A stretch of DNA of 64,000 nt, from the NCBI RefSeq assembly GCF_018383585.1, contig NZ_JAHAMK010000002.1, forward strand, positions 124,001 through 188,000, in the 5' to 3' direction. A program made the position numbers and the translations under genes. Source of the DNA: Microvirga sp. 3-52 (lineage in GTDB: Bacteria; Pseudomonadota; Alphaproteobacteria; Rhizobiales; Beijerinckiaceae). The notes under the pieces were generated by a model. It did not search any database. It worked only from the letters and a program-made list of their open reading frames with translations, and was not told where the DNA came from. Below are positions 29,754 to 39,760 of this stretch, piece by piece. Positions within the stretch are counted from its first letter, which is position 1; each line of letters opens with the position of its first letter.

Positions 29754-29779
29754 AACGTGAATGGAATTTAAACAGTTCC
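29754..29779 (-). promoter_or_regulatory. EcfG-type general stress promoter for the 69-residue protein
   Basis: On the minus strand GGAAC (29779-29775) is separated by 17 bases from CGTT (29757-29754), an exact match to the alphaproteobacterial EcfG consensus. The expected transcription start is about 29747. Confidence 0.7.
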
Positions 29780-29962
29780 TTGTGACAGCCGAAAGACATC
29801 CTTTCGGGGGAATTCGCTGGTAACCTTTACAAGCTAGCCTGTTTTCACTTTTGTCCTCCGGGACAACGAACTGCCCTTTCCGTTTCCGTTTTGTTCACGT
29901 ATAAAAACGGCATGGGATATAGTGTAAAGAAACGCGAATCATCATCTCGGACCAAGGTCCCA

Positions 29963-32023
<2,061 letters not shown>

Positions 32024-32059
32024 ACCAGGGCACGGAGAAGCAATCTGTCTCACTCCCGT

Positions 32060-32142
32060 TATTACCAGCGCTCTATGCCGGTGACCCCGAGAGGAGAGGC
32101 GAAGTGCCTTACCAACCAAGATGGCCGAGCCTGTCCTGACCA
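32060..32142. repeat. Family A repeat, degenerate copy 5
   Basis: The order of blocks is kept (TTACCAGCG..ATGCCGGTGACCCCGA, spacer, AAGATGGCCGAGCCTGTCCTGACCAT), but both palindromes carry several mismatches against copies 1-3. Confidence 0.6.
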
Positions 32143-32201
32143 TCCGGAGAACATGCTCAAAGTCGCCACCTGAAAAATTTTCAAAAATTTGCGGAACCCT
32201 T

Positions 32202-32226
32202 GGAACCAACCTCGAGCCGGCACGTT
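32202..32226 (+). promoter_or_regulatory. EcfG-type general stress promoter of the sRNA beside parE
   Basis: GGAAC (32202-32206), 16 bases, then CGTT (32223-32226). This is an exact consensus match, with an expected start of transcription near 32233. Confidence 0.75.
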
Positions 32227-32232
32227 TTATGA

Positions 32233-32300
32233 ACTCACCGGCTCATTCTGCCCCCACGGGCCGGTACCTCAAAGGCTCCGTTATCGGGGCCTTATTTTTT
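32233..32300 (+). ncRNA. gsrN: GsrN-like stress-regulated small RNA, about 67 nt
   Basis: Downstream of the EcfG-type promoter the RNA would form a first stem-loop ACCGGC / GCCGGT (32237-32242 with 32260-32265), whose loop holds the unpaired run CUGCCCCCA. A second stem AAGGCUCC / GGGGCCUU (32272-32279 with 32286-32293) is followed by A and six Ts, a good intrinsic terminator. Caulobacter GsrN is a sigma-T-dependent sRNA with a C-rich loop that pairs with target ribosome-binding sites, and as I recall its gene lies by parE in several alphaproteobacteria. Position, promoter, size and loop all agree, so I call it GsrN-like. The 5' end is predicted, not measured. Confidence 0.65.
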
Positions 32301-32428
32301 GGCCAAATGCCCCTTGCCTGCCGGATCTCTTGTCCTGTCCGAGCGTCATTATGGATGCCGGACGGCTCGGACTAGCCGCAGCCACGCTTGCATGCGAGAA
32401 GATCCTGTAAACCCAACGAGCTTTTCCC

Positions 32429-34753
32429 TTGCCCAAACGTTCGAACACCGATCAGTCCAACGCCCTTCCCAGCCGGGAGGAGGTCGTCTCCTTCATTGCC
32501 GATGCCCAGGGCAAGGTCGGCAAGCGGGAGATCGCGCAGCGCTTCGGGATCAAGGGCAGTGATCGCATCTGGCTGAAGCAGATCCTCAAGGACCTGGAGA
32601 TTGACGGCATCGTCGACCGGAGGGGGAAGACGGTTCATAAGGCGGGCCAGTTGCCCCCGGTGGTGCTGGCCGACATTACCAAGCGGGACCGGGACGGCGA
32701 ACTGATCGCTGTTCCAACCGAGTGGGACGAGGAGGAGCACGGCTCCATCCCGACGATAATCGTCGTTTCGCCGCGCAAGCCGCGACCCGGCATGCCCGTG
32801 GCGGGCGTGGGCGACCGGGCACTGCTGCGGGTCGAGCCGCTCAAGCCCGGCGACATCCATCGCTATTCCGGCCGAGTGACCAAGATCATCGCCAAGAAGC
32901 AGGCGCAGGTGCTCGGCCTCTTCCGGGCCCTGCCCGAGGGCGGCGGAAGGCTCGTGCCAGTGGACAAGAAGGCACGCGATCAGGAACTGCAGATCAGGTC
33001 TGGCGACGAGAGCGAAGCCCGGGACGGCGACCTTGTCTCCGTGTCGGTCGTGAAGCACGGCCGCTTCGGCCTGCCCACGGCCAAGGTGAAGGAGCGGCTG
33101 GGGACGATCAAATCGGAAAAAGCCGTGAGCCTGATCGCGATCTACGCCCACAACATCCCCAATGAATTTCCCAAAGCCGTCCTCGAGGAGGCCGAGAAGG
33201 CACGCCCCGTATCGCTCGACGGCCGTGAGGATTGGCGCGATCTGCCCCTCGTCACCATCGACCCGCCGGATGCCAAGGATCACGACGACGCCGTCCATGC
33301 GGTTCCGGACGACGACCCGAACAATGCGGGTGGCACCATCCTCACTGTGGCGATTGCCGATGTCGCGGCCTATGTCCGGCCTGGTTCGGCCATGGACCTC
33401 GAGGCGCAGGAGCGAGGCAATTCCGTCTATTTCCCTGATCGAGTGGTCCCCATGCTGCCGGAGCGGATCTCCAACGATCTGTGCTCGTTGAGGCCGCGCG
33501 AAGACCGCCCTGCGCTTGCCGTGCGCATGGTGATCGGCCCGGACGGGAGGAAAATCCGCCACAGCTTCCACCGGATCATGATGCGCTCGGCGGAGAAGCT
33601 CTCCTATGGTCAGGCCCAGGCCGCCATCGATGGCAGGCCGGATGACGTAACGGGGCCGATCCTCGACACGATCCTGAAGCCCCTATGGGCCGCTTACGAA
33701 TTGGTGAAAAAGGCGCGCGACGTCCGTGAGCCGCTGTTCCTCGATCTGCCGGAGCGCAAGATCGTGCTCAATCCCGACGGCACCGTGGACAGGATCTTCG
33801 TGCCCGAACGGCTCGAGGCGCACAAGCTCATCGAGGAGTTCATGATCCTCGCCAATGTGGCGGCCGCCGAGAGCCTGGAAAAGGCCGAGTCCGACCTGAT
33901 CTACCGGGTCCACGACGAGCCGTCGCTCGAGAAGATGCGGGCTTTGAGCGAGGTGCTGGCGTCCATCGGCCTCAAGCTTCCTACCCAGGGAGCGCTGAAG
34001 CCGGAACTGTTCAACCGCATCCTGCGCAGCGTCGAGGATACGGAGCATCAGCTCTTCATCAACGAGGTGGTGCTGCGTTCGCAGTCGCAGGCCGAGTACT
34101 CGGCGGAGAATTACGGCCATTTCGGTCTGAACCTCCGCCGCTACGCCCACTTCACCTCACCGATCCGCCGCTACGCGGACCTCATCGTCCATCGCGCTCT
34201 GACAACCGCCCTCAAGCTCGGCAAGGACGGCCTGCCGCCGGACACCACCCGCGCGCAGCTGATCGAGATCAGCGCCAAGATCTCGGGCGCCGAGCGCCGC
34301 GCCATGGCGGCCGAGCGTGAGACAATCGACCGCCTGATCGCGCACTTCCTTGCGGACCGGATCGGGGCCACATTCAACGGACAGATCTCGGGCGTCTCGA
34401 AGGCGGGGCTCTTCATCAAGCTGAACGAGACCGGCGCGGACGGCTTCGTTCCGGCGGCCACCATCGGCGACGATTACTACCGCTACGACGAGAGAACCCA
34501 CTCGATGCGCGGCGACGATACGGGTGAAACGTATCGCCTCGGCGACAAGGTAGAGGTGAAGCTTGTCGAGGCTGCGCCCGTCGCCGGTGCACTGCGCTTC
34601 GAGATTCTCACCAAGGGCCGCTTCACCGGCAGGACGGGAGGCGCCAAGAAGGGCGGGCGGCGTCCGCCGCAGGGCTTCAAAGCAGGCAAGGCGCCCACGC
34701 CGAAGGGCCGCTCTCCGACCCGCGTGAAGGTCAAGCGGCGTGGGCGTGCCTGA
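32429..34753 (+). CDS. rnr: Ribonuclease R, 774 aa
   Basis: RNase R is a processive 3'-5' exoribonuclease that degrades structured RNA. An N-terminal helix-turn-helix-like segment (REEVVSFIADAQGKVGKREIAQRFGIKG) is followed by cold-shock domains, the RNB catalytic domain (TIDPPDAKDHDDAVHA with the Asp cluster, then YFPDRVVPMLPERISNDLCSLRP) and a C-terminal S1 domain. The tail is very basic (GGAKKGGRRPPQGFKAGKAP). The start is TTG 32429, because the conserved N-terminus begins there and no ATG is near. Confidence 0.95.
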   Translation: MPKRSNTDQSNALPSREEVVSFIADAQGKVGKREIAQRFGIKGSDRIWLKQILKDLEIDGIVDRRGKTVHKAGQLPPVVLADITKRDRDGELIAVPTEWDEEEHGSIPTIIVVSPRKPRPGMPVAGVGDRALLRVEPLKPGDIHRYSGRVTKIIAKKQAQVLGLFRALPEGGGRLVPVDKKARDQELQIRSGDESEARDGDLVSVSVVKHGRFGLPTAKVKERLGTIKSEKAVSLIAIYAHNIPNEFPKAVLEEAEKARPVSLDGREDWRDLPLVTIDPPDAKDHDDAVHAVPDDDPNNAGGTILTVAIADVAAYVRPGSAMDLEAQERGNSVYFPDRVVPMLPERISNDLCSLRPREDRPALAVRMVIGPDGRKIRHSFHRIMMRSAEKLSYGQAQAAIDGRPDDVTGPILDTILKPLWAAYELVKKARDVREPLFLDLPERKIVLNPDGTVDRIFVPERLEAHKLIEEFMILANVAAAESLEKAESDLIYRVHDEPSLEKMRALSEVLASIGLKLPTQGALKPELFNRILRSVEDTEHQLFINEVVLRSQSQAEYSAENYGHFGLNLRRYAHFTSPIRRYADLIVHRALTTALKLGKDGLPPDTTRAQLIEISAKISGAERRAMAAERETIDRLIAHFLADRIGATFNGQISGVSKAGLFIKLNETGADGFVPAATIGDDYYRYDERTHSMRGDDTGETYRLGDKVEVKLVEAAPVAGALRFEILTKGRFTGRTGGAKKGGRRPPQGFKAGKAPTPKGRSPTRVKVKRRGRA

Positions 34754-34771
34754 CATTTTAAGGATTGACGG

Positions 34772-35251
34772 ATGTCTTTGACGATCGAGACCGCATCGCC
34801 GGCAACGGGAGACGTAAATGCCATACCGGCCATGAGACGCGGCTTCCTGGGCCATTGCCCGGCTTGCGACAAAGGCCGCCTCTTCGGTCGCTTTCTCAAG
34901 GTTGCGGACCATTGCGAGGTCTGCGGGACGGAATTTCACCATCACCGGGCCGACGACCTGCCCCCCTATATCGTGATTTTCATCGTCGGCCACCTGATCG
35001 GCTACGGGATCCTCATGACCGAGACCAGGCTCGAGATGCCCATGTGGATCCATCTCGCGACGTGGCCGGCCCTGACGCTGATCCTGTGCCTGACCCTCCT
35101 TCAGCCGGTGAAAGGCGCTGTCGTGGGACTGCAATACGCGCTAGGAATGCACGGCTTCGGGGCGGCCCGAACCAAGAAGAACGCCGACGAGGACAACGCC
35201 CGTGACGGACACCGAGACCCTGGCGAAGATGGACCGCCTCGTTTCCACTGA
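34772..35251 (+). CDS. DUF983 membrane protein, 159 aa
   Basis: A zinc-ribbon-like segment (GHCPACDKGRLFGRFLKVADHCEVCG, two CxxC pairs) precedes two membrane helices (about 68-85 and 95-118), the layout of DUF983 proteins. The function is unknown. It follows rnr by 18 bases and overlaps the NUDIX gene by 50 bases, so all three are probably one transcript. Confidence 0.88.
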   Translation: MSLTIETASPATGDVNAIPAMRRGFLGHCPACDKGRLFGRFLKVADHCEVCGTEFHHHRADDLPPYIVIFIVGHLIGYGILMTETRLEMPMWIHLATWPALTLILCLTLLQPVKGAVVGLQYALGMHGFGAARTKKNADEDNARDGHRDPGEDGPPRFH

Positions 35252-35954
35252 GACCAACCTCAAGCTCCCCACTCTCCGCCCCGTCGACGCCGCGACCCTC
35301 ATCCTCATCGACCGCAAGGGCAAGAGCCCGAAGGTTCTCATGGGCAAGCGCCATGCGGGCCTAAAATTCATGCCGGGCAAATTCGTCTTTCCCGGCGGGC
35401 GGATCGAGGCAGGCGACCGGTCCATGACGGTCACGGGTGCCCTTCACCCTCGCGCCGAGCAGGCATTGATGGCGCGCGTCACCCGTCCTTCGACCCAGCG
35501 CAGCCGGGCGCTGGCACTTGCCGCCATCCGTGAGACCTTCGAGGAAACCGGGCTGCTGCTCGGGAGCAAAGATTATGGCGGGCCGGAGAGCGTGCCCGCG
35601 GGCACCGTATGGACGGCTTTTCAGGAACGGGGGATCTTTCCCGATCTGGAGGCGCTGCATTTCATCGGCCGGGCTATCACGCCGCCCAAGCGCGTCAGGC
35701 GCTTCGACACTCGATTCTTTGCCGCTGACCGCACGGCCATCGCCGATGAGATCTTGGGAGTCATCGGGCCGGAGGCGGAACTCGTGGAGCTGGCGTGGGT
35801 CACCATCGCCCAGGCCAAGGCGCTGGACCTGCCTCCGATTACGACCGTTGTCCTGGACGAGCTGGAGGCCAGGATCGCAGCGGGATTCGGTCACCAGCTG
35901 CCGGTTCCATTTTTCCATCAGCAGCGCGGCCGTTTCGTGCGGGAGCTGCTGTAG
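35202..35954 (+). CDS. NUDIX hydrolase, 250 aa
   Basis: The Nudix box is split: FPGGRIEAGD is followed, after an insert of about 30 residues, by ALALAAIRETFEETGLLLG, which carries the REtxEExG metal-binding helix. This spacing is seen in a subgroup of larger NUDIX enzymes acting on nucleoside diphosphate derivatives or CoA; the substrate here is unknown. GTG 35202 has GAGGA about ten bases upstream. Start and length agree with the rnr-DUF983-NUDIX-rpmG order common in Rhizobiales. Confidence 0.88.
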   Translation: MTDTETLAKMDRLVSTETNLKLPTLRPVDAATLILIDRKGKSPKVLMGKRHAGLKFMPGKFVFPGGRIEAGDRSMTVTGALHPRAEQALMARVTRPSTQRSRALALAAIRETFEETGLLLGSKDYGGPESVPAGTVWTAFQERGIFPDLEALHFIGRAITPPKRVRRFDTRFFAADRTAIADEILGVIGPEAELVELAWVTIAQAKALDLPPITTVVLDELEARIAAGFGHQLPVPFFHQQRGRFVRELL

Positions 35955-36335
35955 CCGACCTATCGTCATCTTGGACGGCGTCAGCCGATCGGGAATCGCG
36001 GGATAAGCAGAGCACTGTCCTATCAGCGAAGGTCAGGATCCGGAACCACGATCTTAGCCATTCGGCACAGTCAGTTGTTTCATGGCTCTCCACCTGAGCG
36101 CGGATGACAGCGGAGTTTCAAGCGCCACTTTCTGTCCGTTGTACCGGGTTCTGCTCGGTGGCCCTGGAATGCCGAGCCAGCAGGATTTCCTCCAATCCCG
36201 CCCTTCGCCCTTGACTGATCTGCGATAATCGGGCATGGGAATGCCACGATTTTCCGGCCGGGTTCGCCCGGCCTTTGCGTTTCGGCCATGCCGTGGGGCG
36301 AACCGAACCGCCGAACCGAACAAGAGGTCCCGACC
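35955..36335. other. Leader region of rpmG
   Basis: This 381-base gap shows no credible protein-coding gene. Its one clear structure is an intrinsic terminator-like hairpin at 36256-36276, 60 bases before the rpmG start codon. Confidence 0.6.
36256..36276 (+). terminator. Terminator-like hairpin in front of rpmG
   Basis: A perfect 7-bp GC stem (GGCCGGG / CCCGGCC) with a stable TTCG tetraloop is followed by TTTGCGTTT. It either ends the NUDIX transcript or acts as an attenuator in the rpmG leader. Confidence 0.6.
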
Positions 36336-36503
36336 ATGGCCAAAGCCGCAACGATCAAAGTGAAGCTCGTCTCCACCGCCGACACGGGCTTTTTCTACGT
36401 GACGAAGAAGAACTCGCGCACGATGACCGAGAAGCTCGCGCTGAAGAAGTACGATCCGGTCGTGAAGAAGCACGTCGAGTTCAAGGAAGCCAAGATTAAG
36501 TAA
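36336..36503 (+). CDS. rpmG: 50S ribosomal protein L33, 55 aa
   Basis: The sequence [29 protein letters not shown] is L33. It lacks the four-cysteine zinc site of the C+ form, so it is the zinc-independent paralogue. AAGAGG lies about seven bases before ATG 36336. Length is standard. A strong terminator follows. Confidence 0.97.
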   Translation: MAKAATIKVKLVSTADTGFFYVTKKNSRTMTEKLALKKYDPVVKKHVEFKEAKIK

Positions 36504-36535
36504 TCCACTTACATCTAAGCTTTTGGACTTATTAC

Positions 36536-36570
36536 GAAAACCGCCTCATTATCGAGGCGGTTTTTTCGTT
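36536..36570 (+). terminator. Rho-independent terminator of rpmG
   Basis: An 11-bp stem (AAAACCGCCTC / GAGGCGGTTTT) with a 5-6-base loop is followed by a T run. It lies 35 bases after the rpmG stop codon. Confidence 0.9.
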
Positions 36571-36679
36571 TGGGCCAACGCGTAAACGCCGCTTTTCTGG
36601 AGAAACTGGCCCCCTCTGGAGCCAATTCCGGCAGCAAGGGCAGTCTCCCATCTAGTCCCTAGCTCCTCGGAGCTGCGGG

Positions 36680-36793
36680 TCAGGTAAACGAGATCCCGAG
36701 CCAGAGCGTGATGAACGCGAAGGAACTGGCAACGATGGCCCACTCTGCCGCCGTCAGCCTGCTCGACTTGGTCGATGATTTGCCTTGGGTCAC
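36680..36793 (-). CDS. Candidate small single-helix membrane protein, 37 aa
   Basis: GTG 36793 is preceded at a normal distance by AAGGGGG. The peptide starts MTQGKSSTKSSRLTAAEW and continues into one hydrophobic helix (AIVASSFAFITLWLGISF) before TGA, the charge-then-helix layout of small membrane proteins. It is too short to judge by composition and I recognise no family. A longer 96-codon frame over the same bases is not protein-like and lacks a comparable ribosome-binding site. Confidence 0.4.
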   Translation of the reverse strand: MTQGKSSTKSSRLTAAEWAIVASSFAFITLWLGISFT

Positions 36794-37064
36794 GATAAGC
36801 CCCCTTTTTATACGTCGAGGGGTAGACGAAGCTAATCAATGCCCCCGATCAGAGTTTGCCAGGGTACGGCGAAGTTCACACTGCGGATGTGCTGGGCAAC
36901 ACATTCGGATCAAAGCTCGCTCCGATCGCATGCAACGCACCGGCCGTGGCAGCTGGGGCCTGGCCTGACCAAGTTTGTTCATAATTAGAGAGGGCGAGGA
37001 ACGTCGCCTCACACGACCTCGCCTCTGCAACAACCAGGTGTAAAACCTTACTTGTGCCGGAACC
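36794..37064. other. Intergenic region with no recognised gene
   Basis: The only structure noted is a hairpin near 36989-37015 (GGCGAGG / CCTCGCC, 7 bp, 14-base loop or longer), upstream of the small ORF and beyond the 3' end of the EEP-family gene. No promoter could be assigned. Confidence 0.5.
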
Positions 37065-37907
37065 TCACAGATCAAGCTCCAGAAGCACAGGCTGGTGGTC
37101 TGACGCCTGTGTCGCTTGGTTGTAATCGATCCTGCCGACCTTAGACGCCAGATCCTCAGTCACGAACATGAAGTCACAGCAATGCGGAGGTCCATTCGAC
37201 TGCTCGAAGAGGCAGAACGAGGTCGGGTGCGGACTGCCTCCGTGGGCGACCTGCCAAGCGTCAAGAAGAGCAGGCACCTGACGGCTGAAAGGCTCCGAGA
37301 TCCGCCGCTTCACCGGATCATCCGGGCGCATGTTGAAGTCGCCGGTCAGGATCGCCGATGGGGAGGTGGGGAACAGGGCATAGGTGCCGGGACCGTCCTC
37401 GCGAGGCGTGACGACGCGCTCACAGGCGGTGCGATGGGCTTCGCGGATTCCTTCGACCTGCGCCTTCCTCAGCCTGCCGGCCGAGTACTCCAAATGCGTG
37501 GTCATGACCCGAACAGGCCCCGAAGGTGTTTCGACGACCGCCTCGAGCATAAGACGCGGCATGTTGCGGGTGGAAGCGGCCTCCCAAGGCAGGGTGTATC
37601 GCAGCACCTGCGCCACCGGCAGGCGAGACAGGATCATGTTGCCGAAGCGGCGGCGCCCCCCTGCCCCGTCCGGAACATCGAGCGCGACACCTTCGACTGC
37701 GGTGTAACCCGGCAGGAGCCGCGCCAGCTCAGCGAACTGGTTCAGTCCCCGGCTGCCCTTGAGATCGGTGAAATTGTCCGAAACCTCCTGAAGGCAGAGC
37801 ACATCGAACTCCGCGAAGGCGTGCGCCTCGTCCACGATTCGCCGGAGATCGACGGTCCCGTCGATGCCCAAGCCCCATTGAATGTTCCAGGTTATGATTC
37901 TGAGCAT
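37065..37907 (-). CDS. Endonuclease/exonuclease/phosphatase (EEP) family hydrolase, 280 aa
   Basis: EEP landmarks are ITWNIQWGLG (N-terminal Asn), FDVLCLQEVSDN (metal-binding Glu), MTTHLEYS, ILTGDFNMRPDDP and the terminal QASDHQPVLLEL with the catalytic His. There is no signal peptide, so it should be cytosolic. It is the last gene of an operon with a complete ABC importer, 15 bases after the permease, which suggests that it cleaves the imported compound, perhaps a phosphodiester or phosphomonoester. That is inference. Confidence 0.88.
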   Translation of the reverse strand: MLRIITWNIQWGLGIDGTVDLRRIVDEAHAFAEFDVLCLQEVSDNFTDLKGSRGLNQFAELARLLPGYTAVEGVALDVPDGAGGRRRFGNMILSRLPVAQVLRYTLPWEAASTRNMPRLMLEAVVETPSGPVRVMTTHLEYSAGRLRKAQVEGIREAHRTACERVVTPREDGPGTYALFPTSPSAILTGDFNMRPDDPVKRRISEPFSRQVPALLDAWQVAHGGSPHPTSFCLFEQSNGPPHCCDFMFVTEDLASKVGRIDYNQATQASDHQPVLLELDL

Positions 37908-37922
37908 GTGGTTCCGAAAGCC

Positions 37923-38837
37923 TTACTGGCCGACCTTACTCAGCACATCGGCTTTGAGGAAGCGTTCGATGACGAACATGAACACGACAGACGGAACGAG
38001 CAGGATGAGAGCCGTGATGGAGGCGATCTGGTAATTGCCGCCCATGCTTGCATTGTAGAGCAGGAGCGGGAGCGTCGTAATCTGGGGCACGCCGACGAAG
38101 AAGGTGCCGGTGAACTCGTCGAGCGATTCCAGAAAAACGAAAATGGCGCTCGCCATGACGCCCGGTGCGGCGAGCGGCAATGTCACGGTGAAGAAGGTCC
38201 GCAGCGGCGAGGCTCCGATATTGCGCGCGGCGAGTTCGAGATCCCTGTCGACGGCCGCGAAGGCGGCGGCGGCGATCCAGACCGAATAGACGAGGCCGTG
38301 GGCCGCGTGAACGAGCACGACGCCGGTGATCGTTCCGGTGAGCCCGATGCTATAGAAGACGCGGGCCACGTTGATGTAGATCGCGACAGACGGGAAAGCC
38401 TGCGGCAGCAGGAACAGAATCATCAGAGCCGTGCGCCAAGGCAGCTTGAGACGAGCCAAGGCATAGCCTGCCGGAACCGAAACGGCGAGCGCTACCATCA
38501 CCGTCAGGCAGGCGATTCCCACGCTCGTCATAAGTGACGACATGGCGTCGCCCGTGGGACGGAAGACGACTTCCCAGTAGCGCATGCCGTAGGACACAGG
38601 GAGCTTGAACGGAGTGTACCACCGCTCCGCGACCGACCACAGGGCGAGATTGGCCAGAGGCCCGAACAGCAGGAAGGCGAAGACTGCAAGGCCCAGGATC
38701 TTGAGGACCGTGGAGCCCAGGACCCAGACCCTTGCGCCGGCCGCCGATGATGCCGGCTCGTGCGACGTGGCTCGAGGGTCGCGGGAAACGGCAAGCGGTT
38801 CCGCATTCGCAGGTGAGACGTGGAGCCGCCCGCTCAT
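37923..38837 (-). CDS. ABC transporter permease, PotC-like, 304 aa
   Basis: Six hydrophobic helices after a 40-residue soluble leader. The EAA loop is seen in RDLELAARNIGASPLRTFFTVTLPLAAPGVMASAIFVFLESLDEF, characteristic of the spermidine/putrescine/iron/phosphonate permease group. It overlaps the preceding permease gene by four bases, so the two permeases are likely to be made together as a heterodimer. Confidence 0.92.
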   Translation of the reverse strand: MSGRLHVSPANAEPLAVSRDPRATSHEPASSAAGARVWVLGSTVLKILGLAVFAFLLFGPLANLALWSVAERWYTPFKLPVSYGMRYWEVVFRPTGDAMSSLMTSVGIACLTVMVALAVSVPAGYALARLKLPWRTALMILFLLPQAFPSVAIYINVARVFYSIGLTGTITGVVLVHAAHGLVYSVWIAAAAFAAVDRDLELAARNIGASPLRTFFTVTLPLAAPGVMASAIFVFLESLDEFTGTFFVGVPQITTLPLLLYNASMGGNYQIASITALILLVPSVVFMFVIERFLKADVLSKVGQ

Positions 38838-39667
38838 GCCTGCACCTCACGCTTGACGCTGTGGCGAAGATAGATCCACGCGACGGCTCCTGCGATGGCA
38901 TACGAGATGACGCCGAGCGCGTTAGCGGTGGCGTAATCGCCATAGGAGTTGATGCGGAATGCCATGTCCACGGTGAGCATGGTGGGTTGCGAGCCCGCAA
39001 CCATCATCGGCACCGACAGCACGGACAGCATGGTGACGAAGGAAAGGACGAGGCCGACGAGGAGCGTCTGCACCACCTGCGGCAGGACGAGCTCGATCAG
39101 AACCCGGATCCGCGAAGCACCAAGATTGCGCCCCGCCTCGATGGTTGCGCGGTCGATGGAGGCCATCGCTCCAGCAAGCATGAGCGTTACGAAAGGCACC
39201 TGCTTCCACACGAACGTGATGATGATGCCGCGCCAGTCGAGGAAACTCGTGGCCTGGAGCGGTTCCATCACACCGAGCGCCACGAGAGAGTTGTTCATCA
39301 GGCCGTTCTTGGCCAGGAAGGTCCTCATGCACTGAGCCGCGACGATGAAGGGGATGAAAAGCGGCCAGCGATAGAGCGCCCGCAGCGCTGCAACCAGCCA
39401 GGGCGTCTCGCCGAGCGTGAGAATCCCCGCTATCGCGATCGAGAACAGGCCCGTCAGAAGCGTCGAAACGACGACGATGAAGAGCGTGAAGAGAATGTCG
39501 GTGGAGTAGAGATCGAAGGCCTTCCGGAAGTGCATGAGCGACAGGCCCCCTCCCGGCTCCGTGAATGCTGCGGCCAGCGAGAAGCCGAGGGGATAGAGAA
39601 ACAGCGCGCAGATCATCGCGAGCGCCGGTGCGATGAGCAGAAGGCCAAAGAAGGAAGGTCTCGCCAT
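38834..39667 (-). CDS. ABC transporter permease, PotB-like, 277 aa
   Basis: Six helices with the EAA loop IDRATIEAGRNLGASRIRVLIELVLPQVVQTLLVGLVLSF. It is the first of two permease genes, 93 bases downstream of the binding-protein gene. The paired inner-membrane permeases form the channel for the ATPase encoded at the head of the operon. Confidence 0.92.
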   Translation of the reverse strand: MARPSFFGLLLIAPALAMICALFLYPLGFSLAAAFTEPGGGLSLMHFRKAFDLYSTDILFTLFIVVVSTLLTGLFSIAIAGILTLGETPWLVAALRALYRWPLFIPFIVAAQCMRTFLAKNGLMNNSLVALGVMEPLQATSFLDWRGIIITFVWKQVPFVTLMLAGAMASIDRATIEAGRNLGASRIRVLIELVLPQVVQTLLVGLVLSFVTMLSVLSVPMMVAGSQPTMLTVDMAFRINSYGDYATANALGVISYAIAGAVAWIYLRHSVKREVQA

Positions 39668-39760
39668 GGTCTGGAACTGTCCCGTTCCCGAAGGAAGCGC
39701 ATCGGGTTCATGAGGCGCGGGCGGCCTCTGTTGCAGGCCGCCCGCATTCTGACGGATGAC

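Larger units (their letters stand above)
32024..32428. other. Intergenic region between parE and rnr
   Basis: This 405-base gap holds a degenerate family A repeat (32060-32142), an EcfG-type promoter with a terminator-ended small RNA (32202-32300) and about 130 bases of GC-rich leader before rnr with no gene that I can support. Confidence 0.7.

Noticed and set aside
36549-36839. A 96-codon minus-strand frame after rpmG
   Set aside because: It runs through the rpmG terminator, has no good ribosome-binding site and an implausible composition. The 37-codon frame inside the same region is better.
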